The translations under genes and the position numbers were made by a program. From positions 1 through 64,000 of the forward strand of contig VXRL01000076.1 in NCBI GenBank assembly GCA_009838515.1: a stretch of DNA of 64,000 bases, in the 5' to 3' direction. Every line of letters starts with the position of its first letter. Within the stretch, counting starts at the first letter, position 1. Positions 1 to 8,972 of this stretch are shown here, in pieces. The notes below the pieces were generated by a model that saw only the letters and a list, made by a program, of their open reading frames with translations, made no database searches and was not told where the DNA came from. The DNA is from Terriglobia bacterium (lineage in GTDB: Bacteria; Acidobacteriota; Terriglobia; Bryobacterales; UBA6623).

Positions 1-15
1 AGGTGTATAAGATAA

Positions 16-801
16 AGGTCTAAGCGACTCCGGAACAACGCTTCAAATTGGCTCATCGTCTTCAGAGATATATCACGTGCGACCGACCAGCGGACATCCA
101 TCTTCGCTGCCGTTGAAGGGACTGCCGTGAGCAATAAGGCTCCTTTGCTGGACATTGATGTTGCCGATTGGCTCCAAGCCTTTCGTAGCATCGCCCGTGG
201 TACAGACGAACGCACGCTTCTAACGAGCAACATTCCAGCGAGCGGCGTAGGAAACAGCGCGCCGGTGGTCGATTACGAATGCGGTCGAGCGGTCGCTTCC
301 GCCCTCGTCCTAGCCAACATGAATAGCCTGCCTCTGGATTGGGCAGCCCGCTTTTCGGTAGGCGGTATCAACATGAATTTCTTCATCGTGAAGCAGCTAC
401 CCGTCCTACCACCAGAAGCCTATTCTGAGAGGTTATGGGCCGGCCTACCGACATACGTAGAGTTGATCGTCCCTCGCGCGCTCGAGCTTACCTATACTGC
501 GGACGATCTTGAGGGATTTGCTCGTGACGTTGGCTTCGATGGCTCCCCGTTTCCGTGGGACGACAGCCGTCGACACTGTCTGCAGTCCGAACTCGATGCG
601 ATCTATGCACACATGTACGGCCTGGAACGGACCGACATGAAGTGGATACTCGACCCGCCAGTGCCAAGCTATTCGTTCCCGGCACTCAAGCGCAACGAGA
701 TCGCGGAGTTTGGCGAATACCGAACCCAGCGCCTCGTTCTCACTGCTTACGATCAGTTGGCTCATGGTGAGGTTCCCGATCTCGAAAGAGAGCTGTCGTA
801 A
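16..801 (+). pseudogene. C-terminal remnant of a restriction-modification DNA methylase
   Basis: The reading frame ends at 801 and can be followed upstream past the GTG at 127 to an in-frame TAA at 13-15. The extra part reads NWLIVFRDISRATDQRT, which resembles the conserved region of Eco57I/type IIG-like N6-adenine methylases just before their C-terminal segment. Further on, NMNFFIVKQLPVLPP (about residues 83-97 from the GTG) is another hallmark of these proteins, followed by a target-recognition tail. The SAM-binding and NPPY catalytic motifs would lie upstream and are absent. Because the homology crosses 127 and is cut by a stop, this is read as a decayed or truncated gene and not as an intact 224-residue protein. 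Family assignment rests on motif memory, not a search. Confidence 0.6.
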
Positions 802-1297
802 GCTATCGAGGTAACCGGACAGCGGCCGGTCACGACATAGTTCTGCTTGGTGCTGGTGGCTGCGACCACGCAGCCCCAGACTTCCGAACAAGAGGCCAAT
901 CTGCCGATCAGAAGCGCCGCAATCAGGCCGGACGTGCCGTTCTTGCGGCTAACCGACAGGCCCCGATCACGGGAGCCATCGCCGCTTGCGCGAAGTCGCG
1001 CTGCCACGGTTCCGCCGGAAGAGCTGCAAGCGCACCGGCCCGGTAAGTACCGTTGACGCCCCGATTCAAAGGCGGGCGGGATTCGAACCCGTGATCGGTC
1101 GTTCCACGGACTGGTCTTGACCTACTTGGCCAACCGAAACTTCGACAAGTCTATTCCTCGTACAGGCGGATTGGTTTACAGCCAAGGTAGCGGGTCGCGA
1201 ACATGAAAACACTGAAATTGATAGCGCCTGTCGAAACGAATGATCGATCTCGAAGTGCGACAATCGGGGGGGCATTGCCCGAGACAACGATTGCGCG
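802..1297. other. Intergenic stretch with no recognised protein gene
   Basis: Nothing coding is supported here. Short open frames on both strands lack recognisable motifs and overlap one another. The only structure seen is the tRNA-3'-end-like segment at 1066-1111, annotated separately. Confidence 0.5.
1066..1111 (-). other. tRNA 3'-end-like sequence (T-arm), possible integration scar
   Basis: Read on the minus strand, this holds a T-arm-like ACGGG-TTCGAAT-CCCGC unit in which four of five stem pairs form, followed by CCGCCTTT. No matching 5' acceptor strand (AAGGCGG) or clear anticodon arm is visible in the next 200 bases, so it is not a complete tRNA. It lies just outside an AT-rich insertion, which fits a tRNA fragment left at an island boundary. 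A chance T-arm is the alternative. Confidence 0.3.
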
Positions 1298-1789
1298 CTA
1301 GGGTTCAATCAATCGCGCTTCAAATCCATTCTTTTCTAAGAGTTCACAGAAGGACTTGACATGGCAGTAACCACATACAAATATTACCGGAAATTGATTC
1401 AAGATATTGAGTTGATCTAGCCAATATAATTCGCGTTTCTGTTCTCTAATTTGGAGACACTTTGAAGGATCAGTGTTAGTCTGAAAAGCTCTCATCTTGA
1501 TTTCATTTTTGTCCAAGACTCCAAATCTTATTCTTGTTTTTCTATCCATATCACAATACTTGTGTGCGAGATTTCGTTCATTGGCCACTGCATGAGGTAC
1601 GGTCTCATTGACATTTGATTCATTGAGCGCGTCTACGGACATCTCTTCGGCAATCGCTTTAGGTTTCTCTGCGATACATAATCTCACTAACAATGCCTTA
1701 AGGTTTTCAGACGCTTCCTTCGAGCCGTGTGGCCCTTGCATTTGGATCTGATGATCTGTTCCGACCACTAAAACGCTTCGTGTATACAT
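1298..1789 (-). CDS. Conserved hypothetical protein, TraB/ChaN-like
   Basis: A 163-residue soluble protein. It begins with a hydrophobic strand and VVGTDHQIQ, has an IAEE motif near residues 46-49, and ends with a strand plus FVCGYCHVKSF near residue 140. This GTxH ... AEE ... CGxxH layout matches a small uncharacterised family whose fold is probably of the TraB/ChaN type, where such His and Glu residues suggest metal binding. That is an inference; no function is assigned. It lies 31 bases downstream of the membrane protein at 1821-2408 on the same strand, and both sit in DNA clearly richer in A+T than their neighbours, suggesting one transferred two-gene unit. Confidence 0.6.
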   Translation of the reverse strand: MYTRSVLVVGTDHQIQMQGPHGSKEASENLKALLVRLCIAEKPKAIAEEMSVDALNESNVNETVPHAVANERNLAHKYCDMDRKTRIRFGVLDKNEIKMRAFQTNTDPSKCLQIREQKRELYWLDQLNILNQFPVIFVCGYCHVKSFCELLEKNGFEARLIEP

Positions 1790-1820
1790 CTGCTATTCTT
1801 CAAAAGATAGAGTATAGCAC

Positions 1821-2408
1821 TCAATTTGGTTTTCCGCGATACATCCTAGCGTCTGTTATAAACCACTCTAGCATACCCCAATTGTCGATTTTCGTAGATT
1901 CGTTACCCATACTTCTTCTGATTTCCAAGAGAAAATCGCCTAGTAGAGACAGCATTTCTCGAGCTTCATCTGGAGAAGATGGGGAATCTTTTGATTTTTC
2001 AAAAAAATGCTGCATCAGATTATTGTAAGAGCCTACCACAGCATCAGAGCCAATGAGTGACAGCCCGAAAGAGGTTTTTCTGTATTCGAGCGATAGCATC
2101 TTGGATGTGCCTACTTTGAAGCGATTCTTTTTCTTGTTCTTGGGATCAGATTCCCACGCAGTGTCGGTCATAAATAACACAATAAATGGCTCCAGTATCT
2201 GATTGTATATTTCAATCCGATCGTCTCTAAGCTGTTCTTCTAATCTGATTTTTCGTTCTATAGATTGCCTGTATTTCCACACTATAGCACCGACAATTAG
2301 AACTAGTATTGGAGTGGATATCGTTCCAACCGCGACCAGATAATCAAGCCAACTCTTTTCTTCCATGACACTTGTCTCTACAGCTATCCCAACGGAACTG
2401 CCTAACAT
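1821..2408 (-). CDS. Hypothetical single-pass membrane protein with coiled coil
   Basis: 195 residues. One strong hydrophobic segment (about residues 22-45, DYLVAVGTISTPILVLIVGAIVW) is followed by a charged helix rich in Arg/Glu/Lys (about 48-70), likely a short coiled coil, then a soluble helical domain containing YNQILEPFIVLF and LIGSDAVVGSYNNLMQHF. A start at the internal Met15 (MEEKSWLDYL) is possible and would put the membrane segment nearer the N-terminus. The family is not recognised. It is the first gene of a low-GC pair with the TraB/ChaN-like gene downstream. Confidence 0.55.
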   Translation of the reverse strand: MLGSSVGIAVETSVMEEKSWLDYLVAVGTISTPILVLIVGAIVWKYRQSIERKIRLEEQLRDDRIEIYNQILEPFIVLFMTDTAWESDPKNKKKNRFKVGTSKMLSLEYRKTSFGLSLIGSDAVVGSYNNLMQHFFEKSKDSPSSPDEAREMLSLLGDFLLEIRRSMGNESTKIDNWGMLEWFITDARMYRGKPN

Positions 2409-2861
2409 ATCTTACTAGATTGGACCGGCTGGCCTCCTATCGCAACCTCAGGCATTCGAATATCCCACCAACAACCGTGAATCGATGGCGTAGCCAGGTG
2501 AAGTAGCTCAACCGAATGTGCTGGTGTCCGGGAACGGTTCGGAAGTCGGACCCAGCCCTGTGAGCCTAACCTTGCCCGGCTTCGCGTTCCGAATCGTGCT
2601 TGCCAGCGGTTCTTGTGAGCTTTGCCGTTGGTCGCTTGCTGTTACCGATCGAGTTGCAGAATCTAAGGTTTGCCAAGAAGGGTGCCAAATCCCAGAGCTA
2701 GTTGGTCTGCAACCGGTTCTCGATCAGGGCGATCCAGACGAAATCGGCACGTTGGAGGAGGAGAGCGTTGACGGCACACTCGAATGGGAAGCCTAACCAG
2801 CGGGGTGGGTTCACTGCTGTAGAATGGCGATCTCCGATCGAGTCGCCAAGCGCGAATCACG
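2409..2861. other. Intergenic stretch with no supported gene
   Basis: About 450 bases marking the return from AT-rich to GC-rich composition. Small frames exist on both strands but none has a recognisable motif, a convincing ribosome-binding site or a plausible length. Confidence 0.5.
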
Positions 2862-3785
2862 ATGCCCTTTATCGCCGCCGTAGTCCAAGACTGTCCCGTC
2901 GTCTTCGAACGGGACAGGACGCTCGACAAGATTGGCGCTCTGACGGCACAGGCTGCGAAGACAGGCGCTCGACTAGTGGTCTTCCCCGAGGCCTTCGTCT
3001 CGTCCTACCCGAAGGGCCTCGATTTCGGAGCGCGGGTGGGTGGACGGACTAAGCAGGGCCGCCATTATTTCCAGCGCTACCATGACAGCGCGGTTGACAT
3101 CCCGGGACCTGGGATCGACCGGCTTGCCGAGATTCCCGGCGACAACGACATCTACCTGGTCGTGGGCGTCATCGAACGCGAACGCGGCACCCTCTACTGC
3201 ACCGCCGTCTTCCTCAGCCCGGATGGAAAGTACTTGGGCAAGCATCGGAAGCTGATGCCGACGGGGATGGAGCGCATCATCTGGGGGTTCGGTGACGGCT
3301 CGACACTTCCGGTCTTCGACACGCCCCTAGGACAACTGGGAGCCGTGATCTGCTGGGAAAACTACATGCCGCTGCTCCGCACGGCCATGTACGGCAAGGG
3401 GATCCAGTTGTACTGCGCTCCGACGGCGGACGATCGGGACAACTGGCATTCCTCGATGATCCACGTGGCGCTGGAAGGCCGCTGCTTCGTGCTCTCCTGC
3501 TGCCAGTACCTGACGCGGGGAGACTGCCCGGACGACTATCCCGCTATCCAAGGTGACGATCCGTCGACAGTGCTGATGCGGGGTGGCAGCACGATCATCG
3601 GCCCGCTAGGGGAAGTTCTGGCCGGCCCCCTGTACAACCAGAAAGGGATCCTCACTGCGGAGATCGACATCGCGGAGATCACACGTGGCAAGTACGATTT
3701 CGATGTCGTCGGACACTACGCACGACCCGACGTGTTCCGTCTGGAAGTGAACGAAGAACCGAATTCCACTGTGGTGATCAAGTGA
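2862..3785 (+). CDS. Nitrilase / carbon-nitrogen hydrolase
   Basis: 307 residues, a typical length for branch-1 nitrilases, which hydrolyse nitriles to acids and ammonia. The catalytic triad is visible: Glu43 in VVFPEAF, Lys130 in GKHRKLMPT and Cys164 in ICWENYMPL. The CWENYMPL form and the HRKLMPT loop are those of true nitrilases and cyanide-degrading relatives, more than of amidases. No signal peptide, so a cytoplasmic enzyme. The C-terminal half (STIIGPLGEVLAGP, TAEIDIAEI) follows the family. It stands alone on the plus strand between the AT-rich island and the LRR gene. Substrate cannot be read from sequence. Confidence 0.93.
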   Translation: MPFIAAVVQDCPVVFERDRTLDKIGALTAQAAKTGARLVVFPEAFVSSYPKGLDFGARVGGRTKQGRHYFQRYHDSAVDIPGPGIDRLAEIPGDNDIYLVVGVIERERGTLYCTAVFLSPDGKYLGKHRKLMPTGMERIIWGFGDGSTLPVFDTPLGQLGAVICWENYMPLLRTAMYGKGIQLYCAPTADDRDNWHSSMIHVALEGRCFVLSCCQYLTRGDCPDDYPAIQGDDPSTVLMRGGSTIIGPLGEVLAGPLYNQKGILTAEIDIAEITRGKYDFDVVGHYARPDVFRLEVNEEPNSTVVIK

Positions 3786-3995
3786 ATCGCCGCTAGCGTG
3801 TGGATGGGCTAACCAGGTCGTCGTACCGCAGCATCACTCGAAGGCCGTAATTGATTGGGGACTGGTCCCCAGTAAGCAGGCGGGGCTTACAATTCGTCAT
3901 TGGACCGCGCGAAGATCCAATGTGAGCTCGGCAGGCGCTGCATCGCTGGCCGCAGGCAGTCAGTTTGGACGGACCCAGAGCGCTACAAATCGCAG

Positions 3996-6749
3996 ATGAC
4001 TGCGGCGGCCGCGGGGATCTCGCATGCGGTCCTGCCCCTTGCACTCGTCCTCGCGGTCGCCGCATTCGCCCCTGAGTCGAATGCTCAAGAGGCTGGGACA
4101 GCGCCGTCGGCACAGGCGGCGACCATTCCAGACGCCGGGCTTCGGGCAGCTCTCGAGAAGGCACTTGGCAAGGCAACGGGCGAGACGATCACGGTAGCCG
4201 AGCTACAGGGGATGAGCGGCGATCTGGACCTTCGGGAACTAGGAATCGCCGACCTGTCTGGACTCGAGTTGGTAACCGGGGTCACCGCCATCCACCTCGG
4301 CGCGAACGCCATCACGGACGTATCGCCACTTGGCGGCTTGTCGAACCTCACGGTCCTTAACCTCCGCGAGAATGCTATCGCCGACCTCACTCCTCTTGCC
4401 AGCCTCTTGAACCTGAACCGTCTTTACCTCAGGGAGAATTCCGTCAGCGATCTCTCTCCGCTGGCCAGCCTGACGAATCTGACAATCCTGCACGTTGACG
4501 ACAACGGGGTCGACGATATCTCGGCGCTCTCTGGGCTAACGAACCTGCGCGAGCTGGACCTCGGCGAAAACGCGATCGGGGATATCTCGATACTGTCGGG
4601 CCTCAGCCACCTGACGACCCTGCGCATGGACCGGAACTCCATCACGGACCTCTCGGCGCTATCCGCCCTGTCCAACCTCACGAAGCTATACCTCGATGAG
4701 AATTCGGTCAGCGACGTCTCCCCAATCAATGGTCTGTCCGGCTTGGCCGAGCTAGGCCTCAGTCGGAACTCCATCAGGGACGTCTCTCCGCTGGCGTCGA
4801 TGTCTGGCCTGACTCTCCTAGGGCTCTGGGACAACGCGATCGTCGACGCTTCGGCACTGTCCAACCTGTCCAACCTCGAGATCCTGTACCTAGACGGGAA
4901 CGAGATCAGTGATTTCTCGCCACTGGCGGACCTGACCAAGCTAACCCGTCTAGGGCTGAGCCGAACCGCGATGACCGAAATCGAGGTGTTAGCCGAACTA
5001 ACCGACCTGACCCGGCTCTACCTCTGGGGAAACGAGATCCAGGACCTCTCCATTCTGTCTCGCCTCTCCCACCTCGAGACGCTTTCGCTGAGCAGGAACG
5101 CCATAGCCGACATCTCGCCCCTGTCCGGCCTATCTGGCCTGACGACACTTTCCCTCCACGAGAATCTGATCGAGGACGTTTCTGGGCTGGCGGGCCTCTC
5201 AAGCGTGACCGAACTGGGTCTCAACTGGAACCATATATCGGACATCTCGGCCTTGGCCGACCTGACCAGCCTCACTGAGCTGCGTCTCGCGGGAAACGAG
5301 ATCGAGGACATCGCCGCGCTGGAGAAGCTGATCGCTCTCAGCCTATTGGACCTCAGCGGGAACCCAATCGACGATCCTTCGCCCTTGCTGACGAATGCGG
5401 GGCTGGGAGAAGGCGACACCCTTTACAGCCTGAGCAACCGCGCAAGCTGGAACTCCGTATACGAGTCCCTTCGCGGCCGGGGGGTACGTGTCGATTCTCG
5501 CCTTACGATCACTGATACCGGCTCGGACGAGTATCTAGACTCGCATCTTTCGCAACTTCACAACGAGAACGTCTTGGTGATGAATCTCTCCGAAGATCTC
5601 ACCACATCGTTCAACTCGCTTCCGACGGTGTTTCTGGCGCGCGATTTGTACAGGTCGTTCGACGACGTGTTTGACTTCCTAGTGTTCCTGTCCAATCTCG
5701 ACGAATATTCGGACAACACAGAGCGCGTCCCATATGGCCGCTACCGGTCCATCATGAATGACACCGAAGGCACGGGCCGAGACCTCCTCTTCAGGAGGCA
5801 CTATGGTTCCTCAGGCAAACTGAGGGGAGTCGTCCAGTTCCCGTACAACCAGGGTTTGCGCCGCGGCCCTGCGCTGCACGAGTTCCAGCATGCCTGGGCG
5901 AACTACACTGTTCCGACAGCCTCCCCCTCTCACTGGGGATTCAGCAGCGCGAACGGTCAGCTTGGCGGATTCGATGGCGCCGACTTGGTCGACCTTGGTG
6001 GGGGCCAGTACAGCGCCGGTCGCTTCGGCACTATCGCCAACGGTGGCAACTCGGTCCCGTATAGCCCGATCGAACTCTATTTCGGCGGCTTCGTTGCGGC
6101 GGAAGAAGTGCCGGACCTGTGGGTAGCAACTGACGGACGTTGGGTAGTGGTTGATCGGAGGAGAGTCGAGACCGAGGCCGGACATCCAGTGTTCTCCGCC
6201 AGTGAAGTGCGCGACGTCACGGTCGAGGAGATCATCGCTGAATTCGGGCCGCGGGTGCCCGGACCGGAGGCGTCCCAACGGGAGTTCCGGGCCGCGGTGA
6301 TCCTGTTGACCGATGCCGACCATCCGGCAACTCCCTCCCAGTTGGAAGAGCTGAGCCAGACTGTCTCGGCTTTCAGCATGAACGGAGATGACGGGAGCAG
6401 TAGGTACAACTTCTTCGAGGCGACCGGCGGTAGAGCGTCCATCGCTATGGGCGAGCTATCGCAAGTTCGCACGAGCGTTGCGGTACTGCCATTCGCCCCT
6501 GCGTCGTTCGGCGAACCGCCACCAGACTCCTTCTGCTGGGCCGAAGGCATCAGGGATTCGCACTCCGGACACCGCGAGCCGCACCCTCGTGAAGCCAGAA
6601 CTCGCGGTAACGGCGTGACCGTAGATGTCGAGGGCGCTGCAGGGGCCCTGCAAGAAACCACCGACCGCGGCTCGCGAGGTGATGCTACGGGCCCACCGGA
6701 TCCGCCGGCCTACCCTCTAGGAAGCTACCTCACTGGCGCTACTCGATGA
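3996..6749 (+). CDS. Secreted leucine-rich-repeat protein with HExxH metallopeptidase-like domain
   Basis: 917 residues from the chosen ATG, which gives a clean signal peptide (MTAAAAGISHAVLPLALVLA ... NAQ); the frame opens earlier at a TTG at 3900. After about residue 70 come 17 internalin-type repeats of about 22 residues (LxxLxLxxNxIxDISPL). Past residue 470 is a different domain with GPALHEFQHAWANY, where His628-Glu629-x-x-His632 is a zincin HExxH site, followed by PYSPIELYFGGFVA as a possible further part of the active site. Extracellular binding through the LRR plus proteolysis is inferred. The last 80 or so residues are Arg/Gly/Pro-rich and unlike the rest, so a frameshift near 6510 is possible. 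Confidence 0.8.
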   Translation: MTAAAAGISHAVLPLALVLAVAAFAPESNAQEAGTAPSAQAATIPDAGLRAALEKALGKATGETITVAELQGMSGDLDLRELGIADLSGLELVTGVTAIHLGANAITDVSPLGGLSNLTVLNLRENAIADLTPLASLLNLNRLYLRENSVSDLSPLASLTNLTILHVDDNGVDDISALSGLTNLRELDLGENAIGDISILSGLSHLTTLRMDRNSITDLSALSALSNLTKLYLDENSVSDVSPINGLSGLAELGLSRNSIRDVSPLASMSGLTLLGLWDNAIVDASALSNLSNLEILYLDGNEISDFSPLADLTKLTRLGLSRTAMTEIEVLAELTDLTRLYLWGNEIQDLSILSRLSHLETLSLSRNAIADISPLSGLSGLTTLSLHENLIEDVSGLAGLSSVTELGLNWNHISDISALADLTSLTELRLAGNEIEDIAALEKLIALSLLDLSGNPIDDPSPLLTNAGLGEGDTLYSLSNRASWNSVYESLRGRGVRVDSRLTITDTGSDEYLDSHLSQLHNENVLVMNLSEDLTTSFNSLPTVFLARDLYRSFDDVFDFLVFLSNLDEYSDNTERVPYGRYRSIMNDTEGTGRDLLFRRHYGSSGKLRGVVQFPYNQGLRRGPALHEFQHAWANYTVPTASPSHWGFSSANGQLGGFDGADLVDLGGGQYSAGRFGTIANGGNSVPYSPIELYFGGFVAAEEVPDLWVATDGRWVVVDRRRVETEAGHPVFSASEVRDVTVEEIIAEFGPRVPGPEASQREFRAAVILLTDADHPATPSQLEELSQTVSAFSMNGDDGSSRYNFFEATGGRASIAMGELSQVRTSVAVLPFAPASFGEPPPDSFCWAEGIRDSHSGHREPHPREARTRGNGVTVDVEGAAGALQETTDRGSRGDATGPPDPPAYPLGSYLTGATR
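4260..5390 (+). repeat. 66-bp periodic LRR-coding repeats (17 units)
   Basis: Tandem degenerate 66-base units inside the LRR gene, each coding about 22 residues with the pattern LxxLxLxxNxIxDISPLxxL. The DNA differs between units while the protein pattern is kept, so the repeat is under protein-level selection and is not a recent duplication or a CRISPR array. Unit 11 has Thr-Ala in place of the usual Asn position. Confidence 0.85.
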
Positions 6750-6895
6750 TTCCGAGAGGATAGCCGGCAAGGTGCTCAGCACCGAACAACGTGACCCAGA
6801 GGCCTCTTGGTGCGGGCCCAAACAACGGCTCGCCAGCACAGCTCAGATGGGTAGTTCAAGGCCTTTCTGAGATGTCCACTACCCTCTCAGGGAAC

Positions 6896-7213
6896 TCAAA
6901 TGGAAACTTCCCTGACTTCGCCCGGACGGACCAAGGAGATGGCCTCGCGACTCTCCCGCATGCGGAGGCGGACATCTGGCCAAGCAGTGGAGAGCAAGAC
7001 TATGATTCCGATCTGTCGCCCCGTTAGGTTCTGTTGGTATCGAAGGTTCTGATCAGTCGTGCCGAACACCTCGTAGCCTTCGCGTTCCGCTAGGTCGAGC
7101 AACTCCCCATTGTCCTTGTCCGACCAGCCTTTCTCAGCAAGCGTGTCTACAGTGTGCTCGTGAAGGTTGCCCCGCAGAGGTGCCGGAGTGCCTTGATCGA
7201 ACAAGAGTTTCAA
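6896..7213 (-). CDS. DUF5615 PIN-like toxin
   Basis: 105 residues. The opening KLLFDQGTPAPLR with an early Asp, TLAEKGWSDKDNGELLDLAE, and TTDQNLRYQQNL are the conserved blocks of DUF5615, a small PIN-fold group thought to be ribonuclease toxins; the acidic residues Asp6, Asp33/Asp35 and Asp54 are candidate metal ligands. The start is TTG, and TTGA overlaps the stop of the upstream DUF433 gene, so the two are translationally coupled. Together they form a type II toxin-antitoxin pair. The role is family knowledge; nothing here shows activity. Confidence 0.85.
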   Translation of the reverse strand: MKLLFDQGTPAPLRGNLHEHTVDTLAEKGWSDKDNGELLDLAEREGYEVFGTTDQNLRYQQNLTGRQIGIIVLLSTAWPDVRLRMRESREAISLVRPGEVREVSI

Positions 7214-7446
7214 CGCGCCACCGGCACACGGAGGGCCTTGGCCTCGTGTTCCAGGACGGCGCGGACTTGTTGTTCATCCACTCCGGGGAACCATTCGACG
7301 AACTCCTTGATCGTGGCGCCACGGGCCAGATTCTCGTAAAGCGCCAAGAGTGGAATCCGCGTGCCCGCAAACACCCACACACCACTGACTCTCCCTGGAA
7401 TGCGTTCGACGGCGGGGCAAGTCTCCCAGTGAGTCATCTTCGTCAC
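7210..7446 (-). CDS. DUF433 antitoxin
   Basis: 78 residues. The segment VWVFAGTRIPLLALYENLARGATIKEFVEWFPGV matches DUF433, a winged-helix-like domain that acts as antitoxin to DUF5615 or PIN toxins (the GTR-IP and EF-FPGV positions are conserved). The start is a GTG at 7446, with an ATG three codons later also possible. It is the first gene of the pair and overlaps the toxin by four bases; antitoxin-first order is usual and lets the antitoxin repress its own operon. Confidence 0.85.
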   Translation of the reverse strand: MTKMTHWETCPAVERIPGRVSGVWVFAGTRIPLLALYENLARGATIKEFVEWFPGVDEQQVRAVLEHEAKALRVPVAR

Positions 7447-7607
7447 CCCGTCTTTTCAAACTCTGTAGATATTGTGATCCGGATTCAGTCCTCGACGCTC
7501 CCAGGGGACTTCGAAGTATCGCGGGCAGATCTCCTGACACGTCTTGCATATCCGGCATCCCGGCAGCCGCATCGAGAACAAGACAGCTTTGGAATCCCGG
7601 CGAGTCT

Positions 7608-8972
7608 CTAGTCATTGCTACCTCCGAACAGTGCATCGGGATTGTCGTGCAGGAGCTTGCGGCCGAGTTCCAGCGCCTCGTCCTCCGAGCAAGCGCCCTC
7701 GCTGACCTTCTCCGCCAAGACCTGTGAGATGTTGCGCCGCGCCATCGTTGCGTGCGCGTAGCTGAGTTCGGGGTACCGGTAGTCTCCGCCGTAGCCGAAG
7801 ATCTTGTTGGACGGAACAGTATCCAGAAATTCGTGAAGAGCGCGCTTGGAAGCACTGGGCGAGATGATGTGAGCCCAGCAAAGGTCGACATATACGTTGG
7901 GGAAGACCTTCGCGATCGCCGCCGCCTCTCCGTGGTAGGGATAGCTCATGTGGAAGAGGTCGAACTTCACTTGCGGGAACAGGAAGAAGAGGTTCGTCAG
8001 GTGAGTCGGCTTGGAGTTCTCGACGAAGTTTCCGTTCCCCGCGTGGAGGCCGGTATGGATCTGGACCGGCACGTCATGCGCTGCTGCCAAGCCGATCAGA
8101 TGGTGAAACATGTGGTCTTCGAGCGGACGAAACGGACGCTCCACGCGAGACCGGAAGCCAGCGGGCGGAGTGCGGTTCGCCCCCAGAAGCGACTGCAGGC
8201 TGGACTCCGCGTCCCGCTCTGCCACCTCTCTGTAGTGGATTTCGCGGCTATACGCTAGCGTCGACTTGACCGTGACCATGCCGATCTCGAGGCTCTGCTG
8301 GAAACTGGTCTCCATCGCTTGTTTGAGGCCGGCAAGGCCCGTTATGGAAACGTCGGTCAGTGCTTCTAGGTTCCGGATGTCGGAAGCGGACTGCGGAGCG
8401 ACGAATCGGTCGAACTTCCGGGCGCACACGAAGAATCTCGGGTCTGGTCTGACCGGTGCGGCATTCCAGTAGTCGTCCAGCACTGAGTAGGCGATGTTCG
8501 AGCGCCGGATGAGGATCTCCTCGTACAGGCCCGGTCGGTTCGCGGCCTCGATCCTGCGATTGATTTCGGGCAGAGTAGCGCCCGAGATCTGATCGACGCC
8601 GTAGATGTCTTGTATTGCGATGCGCAGCGCTCGGCCGTATCCAGTCATGCGGGCCGACTTCCAGAACGGTTCAAACGCACGCCAGCGCTGCTCTGCCGGG
8701 GCGTCGGGGTTCCTCACGACCGAGAGATCGTCCCCCGCGAGGCCCGCAGATATCACGTCATTGATGGCGTAGTGTCCAGCTAGTGTGAAGAAGTCGATCC
8801 GAGAGGACGTCCGTTCCTCTTCGGGGATGATGTGCTCATGGGTGTTGACTAGCGGAATCTCTTCGATGGCGTCCAGCAGCTCGGCTTCGAGCTCAGGTGC
8901 AGTGGAGGGCGCGGCTTGGGCAGCGGCGAGAGCTGACACAGATCCGAAGAAAGTACGGCGACCGATCGGCAT
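7608..8972 (-). CDS. Exported amidohydrolase-family protein
   Basis: 454 residues from the chosen ATG; the frame opens at 9008 but the internal Met gives a twin-Arg-like leader (MPIGRRTFFGSVSALAAAQA). The mature part starts with LVNTHEHIIP, where His45 and His47 form the first metal site of a TIM-barrel amidohydrolase. Further metal or substrate residues follow in VQIHTGLHAGNG and FHMSYPYHGEA, and a late GYGGDYRYPE carries the catalytic-type Asp. This layout is close to the amidohydrolase-2/uronate-isomerase group. An extracytoplasmic hydrolase of a cyclic ester, amide or sugar acid is likely; the substrate is unknown. It stands alone on the minus strand. Confidence 0.85.
   Translation of the reverse strand: MPIGRRTFFGSVSALAAAQAAPSTAPELEAELLDAIEEIPLVNTHEHIIPEEERTSSRIDFFTLAGHYAINDVISAGLAGDDLSVVRNPDAPAEQRWRAFEPFWKSARMTGYGRALRIAIQDIYGVDQISGATLPEINRRIEAANRPGLYEEILIRRSNIAYSVLDDYWNAAPVRPDPRFFVCARKFDRFVAPQSASDIRNLEALTDVSITGLAGLKQAMETSFQQSLEIGMVTVKSTLAYSREIHYREVAERDAESSLQSLLGANRTPPAGFRSRVERPFRPLEDHMFHHLIGLAAAHDVPVQIHTGLHAGNGNFVENSKPTHLTNLFFLFPQVKFDLFHMSYPYHGEAAAIAKVFPNVYVDLCWAHIISPSASKRALHEFLDTVPSNKIFGYGGDYRYPELSYAHATMARRNISQVLAEKVSEGACSEDEALELGRKLLHDNPDALFGGSND

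Noticed and set aside
2663..2929. Minus-strand frame with FPFECAVNALLLQRADFVWI in an alternative frame
   Set aside because: It looks protein-like in a short stretch only, with no start context or family known to me; too little to call a gene.
4260..5390. 66-base periodicity as a possible repeat array or CRISPR
   Set aside because: The units vary at DNA level but keep the LRR protein pattern, so it is coding repeat structure.
7752..8258. 168-codon plus-strand frame inside the amidohydrolase gene
   Set aside because: Antisense shadow; the minus-strand protein has HTHEH and HTG metal motifs.
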